Under the pieces are notes generated by a model. That model was not told the DNA's origin and ran no database searches. It saw only the letters and a list, made by a program, of their open reading frames with translations. 64,000 nt of DNA from Nocardia abscessus NBRC 100374 (GTDB taxonomy: Bacteria > Actinomycetota > Actinomycetes > Mycobacteriales > Mycobacteriaceae). Positions 27,426 through 37,496 of the stretch are shown one piece after another. The stretch spans positions 186,001 through 250,000 of the forward strand of contig NZ_BAFP01000139.1 in the NCBI RefSeq assembly GCF_000308455.1, read 5' to 3'. Both the position numbers and the translations under genes were made by a program. Within the stretch, counting starts at the first letter, position 1. Each line of letters begins with the position of its first letter.

Positions 27426-28609
27426 GGACCAGGGTCGAGGCATCTCCCGACTCGCTGTTCGGTACGGACAACCTGCCGTACGGGGCTTTCGTTCCGGAGG
27501 GCCGAGCCCCCCGGGTAGGGGTGCGGCTCGGTGACCAGGTCATCGACCTCGCCGCGGTACTGGATGACCCGGTGTTCGCCGCACCGAGCCTGAACGCCTT
27601 CCTGGCCCAGGGCCCCGCACGCTGGCGCGCGGTCCGCGATCGGGTCCGCGAATCGGTCGACGGCGAGATCGACGCCGCCGCCGTTCACCGTCTGGCCGAC
27701 GTGGGACTGCGGCTGCCCGTGCGGATCGGCGACTACGTGGATTTCTACGCGAGCATCGATCACGCAACGAACCTCGGCCGCCTGTTCCGCCCGGACGGTG
27801 ACCCGCTGCTGCCGAACTGGCGTCACCTGCCGGTCGGCTATCACGGGCGGGCGGGCACCGTCGTGGTCTCCGGCACCGCGGTCCCGCGGCCCTGCGGCCA
27901 GCGCCGAACGGAGTCCGGCGCACCGGATTTCGGCCCGTCGCGGCGGCTGGACATCGAGGCGGAACTCGGCTTCGTGATCGGTGTCGGCTCGCGGCTCGGC
28001 GTACCGGTCGGGATCGATGAGTTCGCCGACCGGGTCTTCGGCGTCGCGCTGGTCAACGATTGGTCCGCGCGCGACATCCAGGCTTGGGAGTACCAGCCGC
28101 TCGGCCCGTTCCTCGGGAAGTCGTTCGCGACCTCGATGTCGCCGTGGATCACCCCGCTGGCCGCGCTGGAGGCTGCGCGGATACCGCTGCCCGAGCAGTC
28201 ACCCGCCCCACTGCCCTACCTGCGGGGAACAGAGCCGTGGGGTCTGGATCTCGAGCTCACCGTGGCATGGAACGGCCAACCGGTCACGTACCCGCCGTAC
28301 GCCCGGATGTACTGGTCACCGGCGCAGATGCTCGCCCATCTCACCGCGAACGGCGCATCCACCCGCACCGGCGATCTGTACGCCTCCGGCACCATCTCCG
28401 GTCCGGCGCCGGACCAGCGCGGCTCGTTCATCGAATTGTCCTGGGGCGGCAGCCGACCGGTCCTGGTCGACGGGCGACAGCGCACCTTCCTGGAGGACGG
28501 CGACGAAGTGACGATCACCGCGTCGGCTCCCGGTCCGCATGCGGCCCGGATCGGATTGGGCGAGGTCACCGGGCGCATCCTCCCCGCACACCGCACTGAA
28601 GACCCCTGA
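27422..28609 (+). CDS. fahA: Fumarylacetoacetase
   Basis: It performs the last step of tyrosine breakdown, hydrolysing fumarylacetoacetate to fumarate and acetoacetate. Family segments include D-Y-V-D-F-Y-A-S-I-D-H-A-T-N, G-Y-H-G-R-A-G-T-V-V-V-S-G, and the metal/ligand region I-E-A-E-L-G-F-V-I-G with N-D-W-S-A-R-D-I-Q-A-W-E. GTG 27422 lies in a GTGA overlap with hmgA. The frame is open further upstream, but that part is antisense-like overlap of hmgA and is not coding. No maleylacetoacetate isomerase gene is in view. Confidence 0.93.
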   Translation: MRTRVEASPDSLFGTDNLPYGAFVPEGRAPRVGVRLGDQVIDLAAVLDDPVFAAPSLNAFLAQGPARWRAVRDRVRESVDGEIDAAAVHRLADVGLRLPVRIGDYVDFYASIDHATNLGRLFRPDGDPLLPNWRHLPVGYHGRAGTVVVSGTAVPRPCGQRRTESGAPDFGPSRRLDIEAELGFVIGVGSRLGVPVGIDEFADRVFGVALVNDWSARDIQAWEYQPLGPFLGKSFATSMSPWITPLAALEAARIPLPEQSPAPLPYLRGTEPWGLDLELTVAWNGQPVTYPPYARMYWSPAQMLAHLTANGASTRTGDLYASGTISGPAPDQRGSFIELSWGGSRPVLVDGRQRTFLEDGDEVTITASAPGPHAARIGLGEVTGRILPAHRTEDP

Positions 28610-28694
28610 ATCGAGGGCTTCGCAGAAAATCCTACGGCCAGTAGCGTTCGCTTCCGGAGGAGGAACTTACCGGGGGCGTACTGAGAGAAGGATT

Positions 28695-28925
28695 ATGAAG
28701 CGCTCGATAGCCGGATTCGTCGTTGCCGGTGCCCTGCTGGTTCCCGCGCAACTCGCCCCCGCGGTGGCCACCGCCGCGCCCGCGACGGTCGCCGACTCCG
28801 GATCGTCCTCGACCGGCTCGGGGGGCTGCACGTCCAGCCAGCCCCCGACCTGCAGCTCTCCCTTGGCCTACCTGCTTTTGCAGCTGGTCAACGCCATCGC
28901 CACCGGTTCCGCCAACGCCCGCTGA
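28695..28925 (+). CDS. Small secreted protein (76 aa)
   Basis: A clear signal peptide (M-K-R-S-I-A-G-F-V-V-A-G-A-L-L-V-P, cleavage near A-T-A-A-P) is followed by a Ser/Gly stretch, C-T-S-S-Q-P-P-T-C and a hydrophobic helix L-A-Y-L-L-L-Q-L-V-N-A-I. The two Cys, nine apart, could form a disulfide once exported. AGAGAAGGATT precedes ATG 28695. I do not recognise a family. A hairpin terminator follows. Confidence 0.75.
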   Translation: MKRSIAGFVVAGALLVPAQLAPAVATAAPATVADSGSSSTGSGGCTSSQPPTCSSPLAYLLLQLVNAIATGSANAR

Positions 28926-28953
28926 CGGGTTCCCGGTGAACTGATCCAGCGCC

Positions 28954-28984
28954 CTCCTCGCATCGGTGACGCCGGTGCGAGGAG
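28954..28984. terminator. Bidirectional terminator
   Basis: CTCCTCGCA (28954-28962) pairs with TGCGAGGAG (28976-28984), and the stem is extended inwards by TCGG/CCGG. It sits between the convergent secreted-protein and TetR genes. Confidence 0.75.
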
Positions 28985-29644
28985 TCAGCCGTCGGTGCGC
29001 AGGTCGCCGGGGCGGCGGCCGGACTCCACTACGGTGACGAAGTGGGTGAGGTCATCGATCAGGGTGGCCGGGGATGGGGCCGGGTCGGTGTGCAGCCAGT
29101 CGGCGACGAGTTCGAAGATGCCGCCGATGGTGGCCAAGGCCAGCTGTGGTCGTTCGCCGGGAGACCACTGTCGATCGAGAAACGCCGCCGCCCAGCGGCG
29201 GTTGGCGCGGCGTTGCCGTTCGACCTCGGGTGAGATACCGCCCGCCGCGCCGAAGGTCACTCTGCCCAGTCTCGGATCGTCGGTGATGGCGTGCACGAAC
29301 GCGCCGACGATCGCCTCCACGCGCTCCGGCCAGGCCGCGTCCGCGGTGCCGGCCGCGCTATCCGCGACGCGTTGCTGAATCTGTGCCGTCACCTGCTCGA
29401 GCAAGGCGAGGTAGCACGCTTCCTTGCTCTCGAAGTGGTCGTAGAAGCCCTTGGTCCCCACGTACGCGCGCTGGCAGATCTGCTCGATCGAGGTTCCGGC
29501 GAAGCCCTGTTCGGCGAAGAGTTCGGTGGCGGCGTCGAGGAGCTGGCTGCGCCGCTGGGCGCTGCGCTGCTCGGCGTCGAGTCCACGAATCCGGCGCCGC
29601 GCCGGGCTCGCGGCAGGCCGCGCGGCGGAGGTGCTGCGGGTCAT
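28985..29644 (-). CDS. TetR family transcriptional regulator
   Basis: The 219-residue repressor-type protein has an Ala/Arg-rich N-terminus and a helix-turn-helix with G-T-S-I-E-Q-I-C-Q-R-A-Y-V-G-T-K-G-F-Y-D-H-F, then a helical ligand domain. ATG 29644. It is divergent from the 148-residue gene at 29773 and may control it. The ligand is unknown. Confidence 0.88.
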   Translation of the reverse strand: MTRSTSAARPAASPARRRIRGLDAEQRSAQRRSQLLDAATELFAEQGFAGTSIEQICQRAYVGTKGFYDHFESKEACYLALLEQVTAQIQQRVADSAAGTADAAWPERVEAIVGAFVHAITDDPRLGRVTFGAAGGISPEVERQRRANRRWAAAFLDRQWSPGERPQLALATIGGIFELVADWLHTDPAPSPATLIDDLTHFVTVVESGRRPGDLRTDG

Positions 29645-29772
29645 GCCTCGACGATAGCCGGGAAACGCCAGGCCGCGCCGGGCGCCGCAGCGGCCTGCCG
29701 ACGCTTGAGCGCGACCCTATCCGGGTACGCCGCCGCTACAGCCGCCACATACGCCGGACAAGGAGCGAGGTC

Positions 29773-30219
29773 ATGACCGATCGCCCGGACGTTGCGCACT
29801 GCCGCCCCGACGGCGTCGACGACGCCACCGTCGCCGCCACCGGCAAACTTTCGGAAGCTCTGGAAACCGTCGAACGCGCCCGCGGCCACCTGTACGCCTT
29901 CCATCAGCTGACCGGCGGCGCCGACCTGGCGCTCGACCAAGCGGTGGAGCTGTTCCGCGAGGCCGGTCACGCTCGATTCGCCGATCGGATAGCCGCCGAG
30001 CTGATCGGCCGCAACGTCCTGACCGGACGCTGGACGTTCCAGATCGTCGAGGAGTACGACGACGGTTACTACGGCCTGTTCCGCGACATCGAACGAGCCG
30101 CTCGGGACGAATTGCTGGACGGTCGCCGCCACATCTACGAGGCCGAGATGAAGGAAGCCCGCCGCACCCACGGCGCGCCGGGCCATTCGGCGGCGCCGGA
30201 GACCACGGAAGACCCGTAA
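29773..30219 (+). CDS. Conserved hypothetical protein (148 aa)
   Basis: I recognise the general look of an actinobacterial cytosolic family but no function. It seems wholly helical: an N-terminal D-D-A-T-V-A-A-T-G-K-L-S-E-A-L-E-T-V-E, then L-D-Q-A-V-E-L-F-R-E, and a conserved-looking W-T-F-Q-I-V-E-E-Y-D-D-G-Y-Y acidic/aromatic stretch. It has no Cys pair and no membrane segment. AGGAGCGAGGTC precedes ATG 29773. It is divergent from the TetR gene at 29644. Confidence 0.75.
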   Translation: MTDRPDVAHCRPDGVDDATVAATGKLSEALETVERARGHLYAFHQLTGGADLALDQAVELFREAGHARFADRIAAELIGRNVLTGRWTFQIVEEYDDGYYGLFRDIERAARDELLDGRRHIYEAEMKEARRTHGAPGHSAAPETTEDP

Positions 30220-30332
30220 TCACACTCGGGTATCCCGCCACGAGCCGGCATGCACGTTTTCAACAAGAACTCTTGTTGGTAATCAGTTGCCGTGCTGTAA
30301 TCACTGTCACGTCGATGAGGAAGGACGTGGCG

Positions 30333-31715
30333 GTGAGCATTGCGGAGCGAAGCGGCCATCGCGGCGTGCGTGCGCTGGCGGCGGTTGTGGTGACGGTGGT
30401 GGCGGCGGGCTACACCCTGCTCGCGGGAGCGCCACCCGCGGCGGCGGTGCCACTACCGCGATCGGATGCGTTCTACGAAGCGCCGGAAGGGCTCGAGTCC
30501 CGCGAACCGGGCGAGATCCTGCGCGCACGTGAGGTGCGCCTGGCAGTGCTCACCGCGCTCCCGCTGAACGTGCGGTCCTGGCAATTGCTGTACCGGACCA
30601 CCGATCTGTTCGGGCAACCCGCCGCGGCGGTGACCACGGTGCTGTTGCCGGCGGGCGCCGATCCGCACCGCTCCCGCCCGCTGGTCTCGCTGCAGTTCTA
30701 CTACGACAGCGCGAGTCCGGATTGCGCCCCGTCGTTCGTACTGCGCCAGGGCGCGGGTCTGCCCGGACTCGAAGGCATCCACTCCCAGAGTGAACTGATC
30801 GCGATCGCGGCCCTGCTCAGCCAAGGCTGGGCGGTGTCCGTCCCGGACTACGAGGGGCTGGAAGGGCATCTCGCGGTGGCCGAAGAACCTGGATACATGA
30901 CGCTGGACGGCATCCGCGCCGCCGAGCGCTTCGAGCCGTTGGGCTTGGACGGCCCGGCCACTCCGGTCGCGCTGTGGGGGTACTCCGGCGGCGGGATGGG
31001 GTCGGGCTGGGCGGCCGAGATGCAACCGGCCTACGCACCCGAACTGAACGTCAAGGGCATCGCGCTCGGAGCGCCGACCTCGGACGTGGTGTCCCTGCTG
31101 CACGTCAACGGCTCGATGTTCGCGAGCCTCGTCGGCATCGGCATCTCGTCGCTGCGCAAGGCGTACCCGACGTTCCGCGCGGCGTCCGACCGCTATCTGA
31201 CGCCCGAGGGCAGAGCGCTGATGGACCGGACCGCGACGCAATGCCTTCCGCGCAACGCGCTCACCCAGATGTTCGTCGACTATCAGCGCATGCTGACGAT
31301 TCCGATCGCCGACTTCCTCGCCGTCCCGGAGATAGCGGAGGTGTTCGACGCGACCGTTCTGGGCCGCAACATCCCCACCGCACCGATCTTCCTCTACCAC
31401 GGCGTCTTCGACGAGGCAGTGCCGATTTGGACCAATGAGCGCCTGGCACAACAGTATTGCGCGGGCGGCGCTTCCGTGCTGTTCAAGCGCGACCACCTGA
31501 GCGAGCACCTGACGCTGCCCTCGCTGGGCATGGCGGACACCTTCAACTGGCTGAAGGAGCGCTTGGCGCCGAACGCACCGGATCAGGTCGGCTGCCGCAC
31601 CGAGGACGTCGTATCCATGCTCGCCGACGCCGACGGGTTGCGGTCCCAGCTCGAGATCAATCTGAACGCGACCTTCGGCGCCTTCGGATTCACGATCGGC
31701 CCGCGCGAGCGCTGA
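30333..31715 (+). CDS. Secreted lipase (LIP family)
   Basis: This is an exported alpha/beta hydrolase of the secretory lipase family. A signal peptide (L-A-A-V-V-V-T-V-V-A-A-G-Y-T-L-L) ends near A-A-A-V. The nucleophile elbow is G-Y-S-G-G-G, with catalytic Asp in the H-G-V-F-D-E-A-V-P segment and His in D-H-L-S-E-H. It probably hydrolyses triacylglycerols or other esters outside the cell. GTG 30333 is chosen because AGGAAGGA precedes it; ATG 30315 or GTG 30327 are alternatives. Hairpin 31742-31758 follows. Confidence 0.87.
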   Translation: MSIAERSGHRGVRALAAVVVTVVAAGYTLLAGAPPAAAVPLPRSDAFYEAPEGLESREPGEILRAREVRLAVLTALPLNVRSWQLLYRTTDLFGQPAAAVTTVLLPAGADPHRSRPLVSLQFYYDSASPDCAPSFVLRQGAGLPGLEGIHSQSELIAIAALLSQGWAVSVPDYEGLEGHLAVAEEPGYMTLDGIRAAERFEPLGLDGPATPVALWGYSGGGMGSGWAAEMQPAYAPELNVKGIALGAPTSDVVSLLHVNGSMFASLVGIGISSLRKAYPTFRAASDRYLTPEGRALMDRTATQCLPRNALTQMFVDYQRMLTIPIADFLAVPEIAEVFDATVLGRNIPTAPIFLYHGVFDEAVPIWTNERLAQQYCAGGASVLFKRDHLSEHLTLPSLGMADTFNWLKERLAPNAPDQVGCRTEDVVSMLADADGLRSQLEINLNATFGAFGFTIGPRER

Positions 31716-31741
31716 GGCCGCTGCCTGGGAGTTCACCTCAT

Positions 31742-31758
31742 CCCGGCGAATCGCCGGG
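31742..31758. terminator. Hairpin after the lipase gene
   Basis: CCCGGCG-AAT-CGCCGGG, 26 bases beyond the lipase stop and before the TPP riboswitch, is a short likely terminator. Confidence 0.5.
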
Positions 31759-31805
31759 CAGGGCTTCGGGTGGTCCGGGTATGGTCGGGCGGGAAAATTC
31801 CACAA

Positions 31806-33564
<1,759 letters not shown>

Positions 33565-33568
33565 TGAC

Positions 33569-33605
33569 CTCCCGTCGCCCGCCGTATTCCGGCGGGCGGC
33601 GGGAG
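33569..33605. terminator. Terminator between thiC and the MarR gene
   Basis: A 16-bp GC stem with one T-G wobble (33569-33584 and 33590-33605, loop TATTC) lies between convergent genes. Confidence 0.75.
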
Positions 33606-33609
33606 TGTC

Positions 33610-33987
33610 CTACTCTTCCGCGCGCAACACGGCGGTCACCCGCAACGACGTCTCGTGCAGCCGGTCGAACACCTCGAGCACGAGTTCCATCTGCTCAGCG
33701 GTGTAATCCGCCATGGCCGCGCCGAATTCGTTCGCCAGTACTTCGTAGTGCGGCGCGATCCGGTCGATCTTCTCCTGGACCACACTGACGATGACCCGCC
33801 GCCGGTCCTGCTCGTCGTGTTCCCGGCGGACATAGCCCGCTTTCAACAGCCGGTCGATCATCCGTGTGATGGCGCCGGTGGTCAGGCCCGTCTGGGTGGC
33901 GAGTTCGCCCGCCGTAGCCGGGCCGCCGATGCGCAGCAGGTTCAGGCAGCGCAGGTCGGTGACGTGCAAGCCGAGTCGATCGGCCAC
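33610..33987 (-). CDS. MarR family regulator, possibly N-terminally truncated
   Basis: The winged helix-turn-helix is complete: T-A-G-E-L-A-T-Q-T-G-L-T-T-G-A-I-T-R-M-I-D-R-L, then the wing D-E-Q-D-R-R-R-V. At 125 residues the protein lacks most of the first dimerisation helix that MarR proteins normally have before V-A-D-R-L-G-L. GTG 33987 is the only in-frame start; two codons upstream is an in-frame TAG, and no upstream frame looks like a MarR N-terminus. Either this is a natural short form or the gene has decayed at the edge of the accessory segment. Confidence 0.75.
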   Translation of the reverse strand: MADRLGLHVTDLRCLNLLRIGGPATAGELATQTGLTTGAITRMIDRLLKAGYVRREHDEQDRRRVIVSVVQEKIDRIAPHYEVLANEFGAAMADYTAEQMELVLEVFDRLHETSLRVTAVLRAEE

Positions 33988-34052
33988 GGCCTAGCCACAA
34001 CGGTAGTGACGGTCGGTATCGACCGCCTGGTACGCCTGATCGTGCCGCCGTC

Positions 34053-34069
34053 CACTACATAGTGCACTA
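34053..34069. promoter_or_regulatory. MarR-type operator
   Basis: CACTACATAGTG (34053-34064) and TAGTGCACTA (34060-34069) are overlapping inverted repeats built from CACTA/TAGTG half sites. They lie 66-82 bases before the MarR start, where its promoter should be, and suggest autoregulation. Confidence 0.55.
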
Positions 34070-34089
34070 CAGTCAAGCCTCACAAGGCC

Positions 34090-35046
34090 TCACGTACGGA
34101 GCGTTTTTCGGATCTCGTCCGCGAGCTCGAAATTTCCAGCGGCAATGAACTTTTGACGCCTGTTCATTGCACTCTCGATGTCTGACAATGAGTTCAGACC
34201 GTAGTCCAGCGAGATCGGCGCTCCGTGCAGATCGATGACCGCACCCCCGGCTGCGTGAAGGACATAATGCCCGGGGGAAAGATCCCAGATCGCGAAGCCC
34301 TTTGCGAATTCGATCATGGCGTCCGAGAAGCCTGCGGCTACGTGACACAAACCAATCGATCCGAAATCGACCCCGATACGACCTCTCGATTTTCCGTCAT
34401 CAGATGGCTCGCTGAGGGCTTTCATGAAGTTCCGCTGCTCGGCGAGTGGCCGGAATCGTTCTGCGGGCCGCATCATGTAGTTGGTGACCAGTGCTTCGGA
34501 GAGTTTCGCCACAGAGGGCTGGTCGAGAAGATGTCGATTGCCATCCTCTGTGATTATGAACGCGCGATCTTTGCCACTGCCGTCCCGGGCCGCCAGATAC
34601 ATCTGGACATGATGGAAGATATCGCCGACCACAGCGGCAACAGGCCGGGCCAGACTGCGCGAGTACACCATGACATGCGTATAGCCGCAAAGTCCTCGCA
34701 CGGCTAGTTCGCTGGTATCGAGAGGATCGACCAGCACACATAAGTCCGGATCTACGTCATCTCCGATGACCTCCGGGTCAGCCTCCTCCGAGGCGTAGAC
34801 GAACGAGGGAATGTGCTCGACCAACACCTCTTTGTAGCGTTCATGCATCCACAAATCATGCTCGGACAAGAAATTGTCGGCGTGACGCAAATTCTCACTT
34901 TCTGCGCGATGACCGGTCAGCGCAGCTTCGATGAGTCGGGGCCGGATTTCCCCTATGATCTGGCGCACTACCTCGGCGAGGCGTGGTGCGATATCCGGGA
35001 TCGCGCTCGAACTACTCATAGGGCGATCGCCTCTTTCGGGTGTCAC
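34090..35046 (-). CDS. Inositol monophosphatase family protein, cassette A
   Basis: The 318-residue protein has the lithium-sensitive phosphatase fold. E87-E88 (A-S-E-E) and D107-P-L-D110 supply metal ligands, and W254-D255 with the later A-A-G-G is the C-terminal signature. The usual D-P-I-D-G-T reads D-P-L-D-T-S, an atypical change at the substrate phosphate loop. The family includes inositol, fructose-bisphosphate and phosphoadenosine phosphatases; which applies is unknown. GTG 35046 overlaps the helix-turn-helix gene stop (GTGA); ATG 35019 is an alternative. Base composition is clearly less G+C-rich than the core genes. Confidence 0.85.
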   Translation of the reverse strand: MTPERGDRPMSSSSAIPDIAPRLAEVVRQIIGEIRPRLIEAALTGHRAESENLRHADNFLSEHDLWMHERYKEVLVEHIPSFVYASEEADPEVIGDDVDPDLCVLVDPLDTSELAVRGLCGYTHVMVYSRSLARPVAAVVGDIFHHVQMYLAARDGSGKDRAFIITEDGNRHLLDQPSVAKLSEALVTNYMMRPAERFRPLAEQRNFMKALSEPSDDGKSRGRIGVDFGSIGLCHVAAGFSDAMIEFAKGFAIWDLSPGHYVLHAAGGAVIDLHGAPISLDYGLNSLSDIESAMNRRQKFIAAGNFELADEIRKTLRT

Positions 35047-36215
35047 CGCAACTCCAGCGGAGGTTCGATACCGGGCGGGCTCATGGTTGCGGCAATGAAG
35101 ATAGCCGCAAAGTCGGCTGCGCGCATGATTTTCGCCCCGGTCAGATCATCGAATCCACCAACTTCCAAGTCACGCCCTTTGGTCATGGCACCGAACACGG
35201 CGAAATACAGCTCGGCTTTCGGGTACCGTGCGCGAACTTGTTGGGTGAGATATCCGACAACGTCGGCGTGTTTGACCTCGAAGTCACAGATAAATATGGT
35301 CGGCGCTTCTCTGGCTTCGGGAAAGTACGACGACTCATCCAGATCGATGCCGTCACGTACTTTATTGCAACGAAGATAGCCGATCCGGCACCGCGAAAAC
35401 CGCGACGAAGCAAGGAAAGTTGCCATTACAAGGCCGGCCTCGTTGACGCCGAAGCATAGGTCCACGTCCAGGCGTCTTCCGACACTTTTGATCTGCCGTG
35501 ACAGACGCTCGATGCCGAACCCGAATGTCTCCCAGGACAGATCCAGCAGCTGACCTGGGTGCGGATTGGGTAGAGAGCACACCAAAATTTCGGAATTTCC
35601 GTATTCGACCGTGGGCACAGACAGACTGAATTCACCGCCCACCTGGCTCGGCATTCCCTCCGAATTCGAGGTGAAGTCCGCGATCCGAGCCGTGGCATCC
35701 AGCTGATTATCCGCGACCTTCGATCCGACTCCGTTGTTCGTAAATTGTTTGAGCGACAACTGGTCCTCGATCGGCAGGCGTTCGTAAGCCTCGGCGATCA
35801 ACTCGGTCGGCGACACATATTCTTCCGCAACTCCGAGCGGGCCACGGCCGTAGGCCGTGCACAGGATCAACACACTCGACAACGATGGTGGAGATCCTTG
35901 GCCACGCCCTCGCGCCCACGTTTCCCACGCGTTGATGGACGTGCCACCCAGGCTTGTCTGATTCCCGGTCACTTCGTTATAACGCTCAGCAGCATGATCT
36001 TGAGACAAACCAGCTGCGTACCTGTATGCCTGCAGACTCGGCACATCTGGGTACCTGGCCGATAACTCCGCCGCCACGAGCCGCACCGATCCCAGCTCGG
36101 TCCACAGCTTCTTGCCTACGGCAGCCATCTCGCGACCACGGGCTTGCGGGCTCAACCGTTGGCCGAACCGGGAATTTGCCTTCGGCGACCTCGACGAGAC
36201 TTCCACGTACCCCAC
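35043..36215 (-). CDS. Helix-turn-helix protein with degenerate phosphoribosyltransferase-like domain, cassette A
   Basis: The N-terminal third contains an XRE-like helix-turn-helix (about 50-110; Q-A-Y-R-Y-A-A-G-L-S-Q then S-I-N-A-W-E-T-W-A-R-G). Residues about 225-345 follow the phosphoribosyltransferase pattern: D-V-D-L-C-F255-G-V-N-E-A-G-L-V, then the strand T-I-F-I-C310-D311-F-E-V-K-H-A-D-V-V where the PRPP loop should be. The second Asp and the T-G of that loop are absent, so catalysis is unlikely; binding PRPP or a nucleotide as a signal is plausible (inference). Start GTG 36215, or GTG 36206 with AAGGGG eight bases upstream, or ATG 36128. It is coupled to the phosphatase gene. Confidence 0.8.
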   Translation of the reverse strand: MGYVEVSSRSPKANSRFGQRLSPQARGREMAAVGKKLWTELGSVRLVAAELSARYPDVPSLQAYRYAAGLSQDHAAERYNEVTGNQTSLGGTSINAWETWARGRGQGSPPSLSSVLILCTAYGRGPLGVAEEYVSPTELIAEAYERLPIEDQLSLKQFTNNGVGSKVADNQLDATARIADFTSNSEGMPSQVGGEFSLSVPTVEYGNSEILVCSLPNPHPGQLLDLSWETFGFGIERLSRQIKSVGRRLDVDLCFGVNEAGLVMATFLASSRFSRCRIGYLRCNKVRDGIDLDESSYFPEAREAPTIFICDFEVKHADVVGYLTQQVRARYPKAELYFAVFGAMTKGRDLEVGGFDDLTGAKIMRAADFAAIFIAATMSPPGIEPPLELR

Positions 36216-36516
36216 CCCTTCGCGCCGTGAACCGTCAGCGACGTCTCAAGTTACCCATTCTGCTGGGCAAGGCCGGAACAAACAGCCGAAATCGCAGGTC
36301 AGGATACCCAAGAACGCGTCGTAGATCGAACCGCTACACAGGTGTCAAGGGGCCGATCCTGCTGCCACTCTGAGATCCAGCACCCACCCGGCGGGCGCGT
36401 CCCAGTTCCCCTCTCACGATACGGACGCATCGCTAGCCGTGAGCGGCTGGCGATGACCGTCACCCCGCCGGGTGGCGTGCACCAAACGTCGAGCGACACA
36501 GCAGGGGTGCAATCGG
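36216..36516. other. Divergent intergenic region of cassette A
   Basis: These 301 bases separate the helix-turn-helix gene from the small Cys/His gene. No convincing gene is seen. They contain a perfect 12-bp inverted repeat, CCACCCGGCGGG (36384-36395) and CCCGCCGGGTGG (36474-36485), 78 bases apart. The right arm is about 30 bases before the small gene. Divergent promoters must lie here. Confidence 0.6.
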
Positions 36517-36831
36517 ATGGGGTTCAATTGGTGGCGGGAAGCCGAACAGGACGACACATCGGCACAAGCAATCATCGACCGCGTGGCCGCCGAATGGCAG
36601 GCGGAACGCCAACGCGAACGAAGTCGTGTCGAGCAGCCTGACGCCGGACTATGGCCTACTGGATGGCCCCATGAGGCACCCGAGAACCCGCTGAGTGTTG
36701 CCGAAGCGCACTGGACCATGCAGCGGCACAAGGATTGCCGCACGGATCTGTGCCCGCGCAAGGCGGCGGCCCGGCAAACGCTCATCGACGCGGGGCGGAT
36801 GAAGCCGGACACCTCGCGGGAGCCGTACTGA
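36517..36831 (+). CDS. Small Cys/His protein, cassette A (104 aa)
   Basis: I know no function. The N-terminal half is charged and helical (W-W-R-E-A-E, then an Arg/Glu-rich helix). The C-terminal part holds T67-M-Q69, H71, C74, D77, C79, K82-A83, A85, T88-L89, D91-A-G93 and P97-D98. The same residues at the same spacing recur in the protein at 40053-40343, each numbered ten lower there. H71, C74 and C79 could bind a metal. ATG 36517 follows AGGGG; an in-frame start at 36472 would add 15 residues. It is divergent from the cassette A regulator-phosphatase pair. Confidence 0.75.
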   Translation: MGFNWWREAEQDDTSAQAIIDRVAAEWQAERQRERSRVEQPDAGLWPTGWPHEAPENPLSVAEAHWTMQRHKDCRTDLCPRKAAARQTLIDAGRMKPDTSREPY

Positions 36832-36878
36832 CGTGCGCGCATGGAAGCGTGTCCGGCGATTCGGACGCGCACCGGCGC

Positions 36879-37436
36879 CTAGCCGAGCATCTGCTCGATC
36901 AGGCGGCGGGCCGCGCGATCGGTGCGCTCGACCTCGCCGGTGATCAGCCGGTCCTGCAGGATGCCGCGCAATCCCGAAACGAGCAGGGTGGCAACGGCTT
37001 CCGGATCGTCGATGGCGTCGAGGCCGCGTAGCCCGTCGGCCAGCGCCGAGACGAAGACGGCGATGGCCGAGGTGGCGTAGTCGATGTACGGACTGCGCGG
37101 GGCGCACGCCGCGCCGAGGACTTGGAGCATCACTTGGACGCTCGTGCGGCCGTCACCCGAGGTGTTGGCGGTCCAGAAGTTCCAGAGCCGGTCGCGGAGT
37201 TCGGAGGCGTCCCGGATGTCGGCGAAGAGGGCCGCGATATCGGGGCGCTGCGTCGCCAGTGCTTGGACCAGCAGTTCCTCTTTGGTCGTGAAGTAGTAGA
37301 TCAGCATGCGCGAGCTGGTGCCGAGCTCGGCGGCCAGCGGGCGCAACGACAGGTCCGCGAGGCCGTGATCGGCGATGTAGCGCACGACGGCGGCGAGGAG
37401 TTCGGCGCGTTTGGCGTGGTCGAGAGGGCGGGCCAT
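36879..37436 (-). CDS. TetR family transcriptional regulator
   Basis: This is a 185-residue repressor-type protein whose helix-turn-helix reads [24 protein letters not shown] 37436 is preferred; an upstream start at 37469 would run through the operator. TACAGT at 37448-37443 lies six bases before this ATG as a possible -10, so the mRNA may be leaderless. Two 16-bp operators between it and the divergent ketoacyl synthase gene imply that it controls both. Confidence 0.88.
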   Translation of the reverse strand: MARPLDHAKRAELLAAVVRYIADHGLADLSLRPLAAELGTSSRMLIYYFTTKEELLVQALATQRPDIAALFADIRDASELRDRLWNFWTANTSGDGRTSVQVMLQVLGAACAPRSPYIDYATSAIAVFVSALADGLRGLDAIDDPEAVATLLVSGLRGILQDRLITGEVERTDRAARRLIEQMLG

Positions 37437-37444
37437 AGGTTGAC

Positions 37445-37496
37445 TGTAGCGATTGGTACAGGTATTCATGACATCGTGACTGTAACAATCGCTTCA
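37445..37496. promoter_or_regulatory. Paired operators for TetR/ketoacyl synthase
   Basis: TGTAGCGATTGGTACA (37445-37460) and, on the other strand, TGAAGCGATTGTTACA (37496-37481) are the same 16-bp element in inverted orientation, differing at two positions. Their centres are 36 bp apart. They cover the promoter of the TetR gene and the start of the synthase gene. Confidence 0.7.
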
